A stretch of 33,320 nucleotides of DNA from Candidatus Rhodoferax bjergmarkensis (GTDB lineage: Bacteria > Pseudomonadota > Gammaproteobacteria > Burkholderiales > Burkholderiaceae_C). The notes beneath the pieces were generated by a model. That model searched no databases, had not been told where the DNA came from, and saw nothing but the letters and a program-made list of their open reading frames with translations. Shown piece after piece: positions 29,821 through 33,320 of this stretch. The number at the start of each line of letters is the position of its first letter. Position 1 is the stretch's first letter. Where the stretch lies: positions 1 through 33,320 of the forward strand of contig JADJFX010000028.1 in the NCBI GenBank assembly GCA_016708345.1, given 5' to 3'. A program made the translations under genes and the position numbers.

Positions 29821-29980
29821 CAGGTACGGCCTCCACCTGCGGCGCTGGTTCCGGGCGCTGCTTGGCCTTGCACTTCGATTCCGTCACCAGTGTTCCGGAT
29901 GCGCTGAATGGGGTCACGCCGTCCCACAAAATCACATTCTCGGCAAATCCGTCCGCATCAACAACAACATATCGCTGCAT
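29804..29980 (-). CDS. Small tail-fibre-associated protein
   Basis: 58 aa from ATG 29980, 2 nt after the stop of the glycine-rich gene, whose last codons supply GGAG. QRYVVVDADGFAENVILWDGVTPF is a pattern found in short proteins encoded right after phage tail fibres. The tail is Lys/Pro-rich. It may be a fibre chaperone or fibre-tip component. Confidence 0.6.
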   Translation of the reverse strand: MQRYVVVDADGFAENVILWDGVTPFSASGTLVTESKCKAKQRPEPAPQVEAVPDEPIK

Positions 29981-29982
29981 GA

Positions 29983-30945
29983 TCAAAACTCCAGTACCAA
30001 TGCCCATCCATCGCCGCCAACCCCGCCAGCACCTGTTGCGTGTGTGCTGCGGCAACCCGCGCCACCACCGCCACCTGAGCCGCGACCACCTGCACCGCCC
30101 GCACCACCAGCGCCCGCAGTGCCTCCACCACCGCCCCCGCCGCCTTGACCGAACAGTCCGCCAGCAGCAGGAGCAGCACCAGCAGTACCAGCGCTTCCGG
30201 TAACACCGCCTGGGCCGAAGTCCCCACCTAACGTCTCCATGAATCGCGGGCCGCCGGTGTTTCCGTTCATCGCAGCGTTTGCAGATGTCACTCCACCACC
30301 CGATGCACCGCCGACACCACCATCACAGGCATAGACGCCAGTACTGGACACAGCAGCAGAGGAGCACCCACCTCCGCCGCTACCGCAGCCTACAGAGCTT
30401 ACGCCTGTCGGTATACCACCATTACCCCCTCCGCCCGCGCCGTAAGCTCCCGTAGTAGTGACCGAATTTCCTTTTGCGCGCTGGCTCCCGCCTGCACCGC
30501 CGGCAGACCCTACGTAAGCACCAGCACCGCCACCGCCACCGCCGCCGCCATACGCTGTGGCAATAGTCCCGAACGTGGTGTTTCCGCCTTGACCGCCAGC
30601 AGCACCCGAGGCAGCCCCTGCATTCGTGACGCTCGCTCCAGCCGTGCCACCCGCTGCAATCCCTACCGGCACAACGCCTGTAGGGTACGCAGCCAGAACC
30701 TCGGCGCGTGTTAGCACCAACTCGCGTTTTCCCGCTCCACCGCCACCGCCGCCACCCGTGCAGGCTACGCCAGCGCCTGACGTACCTCCAGACCCGCCGC
30801 CACCGCCGCCACCAATCAGCAGGATGTACAGCGATTGGGTTGACGCGCCCATCGTGAAATCTGCCGAGCCGGTGAACTCGGTGGATTTCGCAGCGCCACC
30901 GCCGCCGCCGCCAGCATTTACCGTCATGCCGTTTGCGTAGATCAT
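29983..30945 (-). CDS. Glycine-rich tail adhesin
   Basis: 320 aa, extraordinarily Gly-rich with many runs of five to nine Gly. The N-terminus TEFTGSADFTMGASTQSLYILLIGGGGGGG and the end GGVGGDGWALVLEF are the typical borders of the phage glycine-rich receptor-binding domain. In the S16 gp38 adhesin such sequence packs as a sandwich of polyglycine type II helices with variable loops that contact the receptor. Loops here include SQRAKGNSVTTTG and MNGNTGGPRFMETLGGDF. It likely forms the tip carried by the upstream tail fibre. Confidence 0.82.
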   Translation of the reverse strand: MIYANGMTVNAGGGGGGAAKSTEFTGSADFTMGASTQSLYILLIGGGGGGGSGGTSGAGVACTGGGGGGGAGKRELVLTRAEVLAAYPTGVVPVGIAAGGTAGASVTNAGAASGAAGGQGGNTTFGTIATAYGGGGGGGGAGAYVGSAGGAGGSQRAKGNSVTTTGAYGAGGGGNGGIPTGVSSVGCGSGGGGCSSAAVSSTGVYACDGGVGGASGGGVTSANAAMNGNTGGPRFMETLGGDFGPGGVTGSAGTAGAAPAAGGLFGQGGGGGGGGTAGAGGAGGAGGRGSGGGGGAGCRSTHATGAGGVGGDGWALVLEF

Positions 30946-30946
30946 G

Positions 30947-32665
30947 TTAAACCTCGAATAGTCCGATAAACCAGAAATTGCCGCTGCTGCTGTACAGGGC
31001 GTTCATGTTGCAGTGCACATTATCGCGCGATACGGTTCCAATTGTCGTACCGATGGTTGCGGCCAGCCTGACATCGCGGATGAAGTTGAACCCCATCTGA
31101 TCGCTGACGGACGTGATTACCGCGCCCGTCGTTGAGTTTTTGAAATATACCCGGAATCCGTATGCGGTCACCGTCCCGAGTTCGAGCGCGTAGCTCTGCG
31201 TGGCGGAATACTGTTTTTGCAGCACCACCGGGTTATCCGCGCCGGTGTACGGATGGTTGACGGCAATGTGATCCGTGACAAACACGACCTCCGGCAATAT
31301 CACCGCCCCACCGGATCCGTCGACCGAATAGGTGGACCCCTGCAATGTAAACGATGTCGCGTCGATAACGGTGACGTGCCAATTGCCGTTTGCCGTTGTC
31401 GCCGTCGCCACCCCTGCCACAGTGACCGCCATATCCGTTTTAAGGCCATGCGCGGCGGTCGTCGTAATCTTTTGCAGTCCGCCGCTATTTGTCACCGTGC
31501 TGATCGTCCACGGGCCGCTATAGGGCCAGTCCGTATATCCGAGCGCCACCGTTCCACCCGTGCCGTCGCTGCTGTAGGTCGAGCCTTGCAGGATAAACGA
31601 CGTTTTGCTCTGGACGGTTATATTCCACTCGCCGTCATAGCCGACGACCGAATGACCGGCGATGATGACCGGCGCATCGTTGTATAGCCCGTGGTCTGAT
31701 GATGTCGTCACCAGCACCAGCCCGCTGCCACCAGACTCGGACGTGGCTACCGCAACCGGCGCAAAATCCGGGATGACGTAGCTCTTGCTCAGCATCGTGG
31801 GGACAGAACCTGGGCAGGTCACAACGCCAGAACAGCTGCGCTTGTAGCGGAGCGTGAATGATGTTTTTGTGCTGGTGACGTCAAAAAACCCGTGATTGCC
31901 TTTTACGCTTGTCGCGACGGCTGGGCCATTGCCGGATGCGTGCGCAATGGAATCGTGCATCACGGTAACCCATCCGTTCGTGGCATCGACGATCTGATTG
32001 TTTCCGGCGGTGTACGGGGCGATATTCAGTATCTGACCGAGCGCCGTCTGGCTGGCTACACCACCGACCCCAACCGCTCCACCAAATGCCGCGTATGCCT
32101 GCAAAATTGCAAACGAGTTGCCAACAGACGCGCCTACCTGGATTCCCAGTTCTGCAAATGTCTCGTCCACGCCGACGACAAATCCAGACTTGTTGACGGC
32201 TGTGAACCCATATTCGACTTTCAGGTTGCCATCAGAATCGACAGAAATGGCCCCGGTGCAATTCACTGGCTTGTGGTTCGCATCGTCAATTAGCGACCAA
32301 CCGCCGCCCGCCGTCGTCTGCCGCAATACGCCAGCCACCATTTTGTAGGTTTTGCCGCTGTTGCCAAGAATCGTGCTATCCCCGGATGCCGCGCCTGTCG
32401 GACTGATGTCGTCGCGCTGCCATTGCAGGACTCCGGCACTGTTTTCCAGCCGGAAACGATAGTCCGCGTCGTTGTCCAGCCACACATCTGTATAGCCATC
32501 GGCATCCAGAATAACGGGGTTTGCGTTGATGGTGCCGCCGCTGTCGGAATAGGTCGCCTTTGGCGTGCTGGTTCCTGTCAGGTAGGTGTGCAGCTTTCCA
32601 CCCGACAGCGGGTCGCCGTTCGCGTCCAGAAACCGGACTCTAGTCCACGGTGATAAATATTTCAT
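30947..32665 (-). CDS. Tail fibre with virion-binding N-terminus and duplicated domain
   Basis: 572 aa from ATG 32665, which overlaps the previous stop as ATGA; nine additional N-terminal residues from an earlier GTG are unlikely. Residues 8-85 (RVRFLDANGDPLSGGKLHTYLTGTSTPKATYSDSGGTINANPVILDADGYTDVWL) are the particle-binding domain seen in many podovirus fibres. Two copies of a roughly 60-residue beta domain lie at about 310-375 and 395-455 (H-G-L-x6-V-x-I-A-G, then G-x-W-x-V-T...TSF.LQGSTYS.DG.GG). The C-terminus is beta-rich and likely trimeric. No depolymerase signature is visible. Confidence 0.82.
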   Translation of the reverse strand: MKYLSPWTRVRFLDANGDPLSGGKLHTYLTGTSTPKATYSDSGGTINANPVILDADGYTDVWLDNDADYRFRLENSAGVLQWQRDDISPTGAASGDSTILGNSGKTYKMVAGVLRQTTAGGGWSLIDDANHKPVNCTGAISVDSDGNLKVEYGFTAVNKSGFVVGVDETFAELGIQVGASVGNSFAILQAYAAFGGAVGVGGVASQTALGQILNIAPYTAGNNQIVDATNGWVTVMHDSIAHASGNGPAVATSVKGNHGFFDVTSTKTSFTLRYKRSCSGVVTCPGSVPTMLSKSYVIPDFAPVAVATSESGGSGLVLVTTSSDHGLYNDAPVIIAGHSVVGYDGEWNITVQSKTSFILQGSTYSSDGTGGTVALGYTDWPYSGPWTISTVTNSGGLQKITTTAAHGLKTDMAVTVAGVATATTANGNWHVTVIDATSFTLQGSTYSVDGSGGAVILPEVVFVTDHIAVNHPYTGADNPVVLQKQYSATQSYALELGTVTAYGFRVYFKNSTTGAVITSVSDQMGFNFIRDVRLAATIGTTIGTVSRDNVHCNMNALYSSSGNFWFIGLFEV

Positions 32666-33320
32666 TGCTGGCCGCCCTCGTTTGTTAGCCATGGATTTTG
32701 ACGACCGACAAACGCGCCGGTTACTGATGCCTGTTTAGCCTGCTGTCTGGCTATCAGCTCCAGCAGCCCGGCCATTTCCTGTAGTTTTACGCGAGCGGCA
32801 CCCCCTTTCAGCAGCAGGATGCGCCCCATCTCGTTGCGGATAGGCTCCGGAAGATCCGTCTGCTTGACGAGCTTCTGAATCCAACTCATTGCGCCGGGAA
32901 CATCGCCTGCTTTTGCAGATGCAGCACCCGCAGCCGCCTCTTTGATGGCTTCGATGCCGAGGTCATCAGCATTTGCGAGTCGTGTTGCCGTCTGCGCACC
33001 GCCGCCTACAGCGCCTTCCATCAGCTTGAACTTAGCTTGCTTGGCGAGCGCCGATATGAACTTGCCAGCATCCTTGCCAAACGCCACTTGCAGCTTGTCC
33101 CTGACGGCTGGATTCTTCCAGTTATTCATCAGCCAAGCCTGCCCGGCCTGAGTCCCGGCCTTTTCCCTGATGGCCTGCATCAGACCGACGCGCATGGCCA
33201 TGATTTCGGACTCCGACATATCGGCGATGGCCTCGCGAATGGCAAAGTCCTTGTCAGGAGCAAAGGCGTTTCGGCCAATTTCTGCCGCGTCCTTCAGCTT
33301 TGACGGACCAGCAAACGCAT
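32662..33320 (-). CDS. DNA-ejection protein, C-terminal part (runs off window)
   Basis: The frame is open from the window edge to TGA 32662, at least 219 residues. It reads AFAGPSKLKDAAEIGRNAFAPDKDFAIREAIADMSESEIMAMRVGLMQAIREKAGTQAGQAWLMNNW and is then mostly helical and Ala/Lys-rich. This resembles the C-terminal part of a large phage ejection protein. No start is inside the window. It probably belongs to the gene whose N-terminus is at 1-732; the frames do not meet if the ends are joined directly, being one nucleotide out. The last codons couple to the tail fibre start. Confidence 0.7.
   Translation of the reverse strand, partial: AFAGPSKLKDAAEIGRNAFAPDKDFAIREAIADMSESEIMAMRVGLMQAIREKAGTQAGQAWLMNNWKNPAVRDKLQVAFGKDAGKFISALAKQAKFKLMEGAVGGGAQTATRLANADDLGIEAIKEAAAGAASAKAGDVPGAMSWIQKLVKQTDLPEPIRNEMGRILLLKGGAARVKLQEMAGLLELIARQQAKQASVTGAFVGRQNPWLTNEGGQQ

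Overview
The window is most of a tailed-phage genome of the P22-like podovirus type. Its recognisable core, all on the minus strand, is small and large terminase, a 710-aa P22-type portal, scaffold, P22-type coat, gp4-like and gp10-like tail-completion proteins and a set of DNA-ejection proteins. The G+C-rich composition and the gene families suggest a phage of a Gram-negative bacterium, perhaps a beta- or gammaproteobacterium; that is inference. No integrase, host gene or CRISPR array was seen. Both window ends lie inside minus-strand ejection-protein reading frames that look like the N-terminal and C-terminal parts of one gene. The molecule is therefore probably circular or circularly permuted, cut in that gene, with a little sequence missing.

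Layout. (1) 1-6845, minus: ejection proteins, a GNAT-like protein, an AT-rich ADP-ribosyltransferase-like gene flanked by 29-bp direct repeats, small head/tail proteins, gp10 and gp4. (2) 6903-13233: coat, scaffold, a small head protein, portal, TerL and TerS. (3) 13230-16356: two holin-like proteins, M15 endolysin, DUF1064, DUF3310, a helix-turn-helix-like protein and an RMF-like protein. (4) 16358-20660: DnaB-like helicase, a DUF1376 initiator carrying an 11-bp iteron array (probable origin), a structured leader, a DNA methyltransferase and an unknown protein. (5) 20661-21508: about 850 bp without protein genes, holding tRNA-like elements and large inverted repeats. (6) 21509-22092: gp49/gp66-family protein and a Cro-like repressor. 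(7) 22093-22237: divergent control region. (8) 22238-28823, plus strand: early operon with a RecE-like exonuclease, a conserved recombination-module protein, SSB, a coiled-coil protein, an AT-hook/HTH protein and many small coupled genes. (9) 28827-33320, minus: lipoprotein, two cysteine peptidase-type enzymes, a glycine-rich adhesin, a tail fibre and the end of the ejection gene. The plus and minus operons converge with 3 bp between stop codons.

Regulation. Three promoters, in distant parts of the genome and on both strands, share one design: TTGAC(G/T), a 17-18 bp spacer, AATACT, with a 16-bp palindrome TATTGC-N4-GCAATA overlapping the -10. Related palindromes lie in the leftward promoter of the Cro-like gene and near 20723-20738. 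This looks like a single-repressor regulon for the whole phage.

Sequence integrity. At least seven genes (ADP-ribosyltransferase-like, gp10, scaffold, endolysin and three small early genes) have single-base frameshifts, mostly in short G/C runs, with clear family-like sequence continuing in another frame. Several are essential virion genes, so sequencing or assembly indels are the simplest explanation, though a decayed phage or, for gp10, programmed -1 frameshifting is possible.
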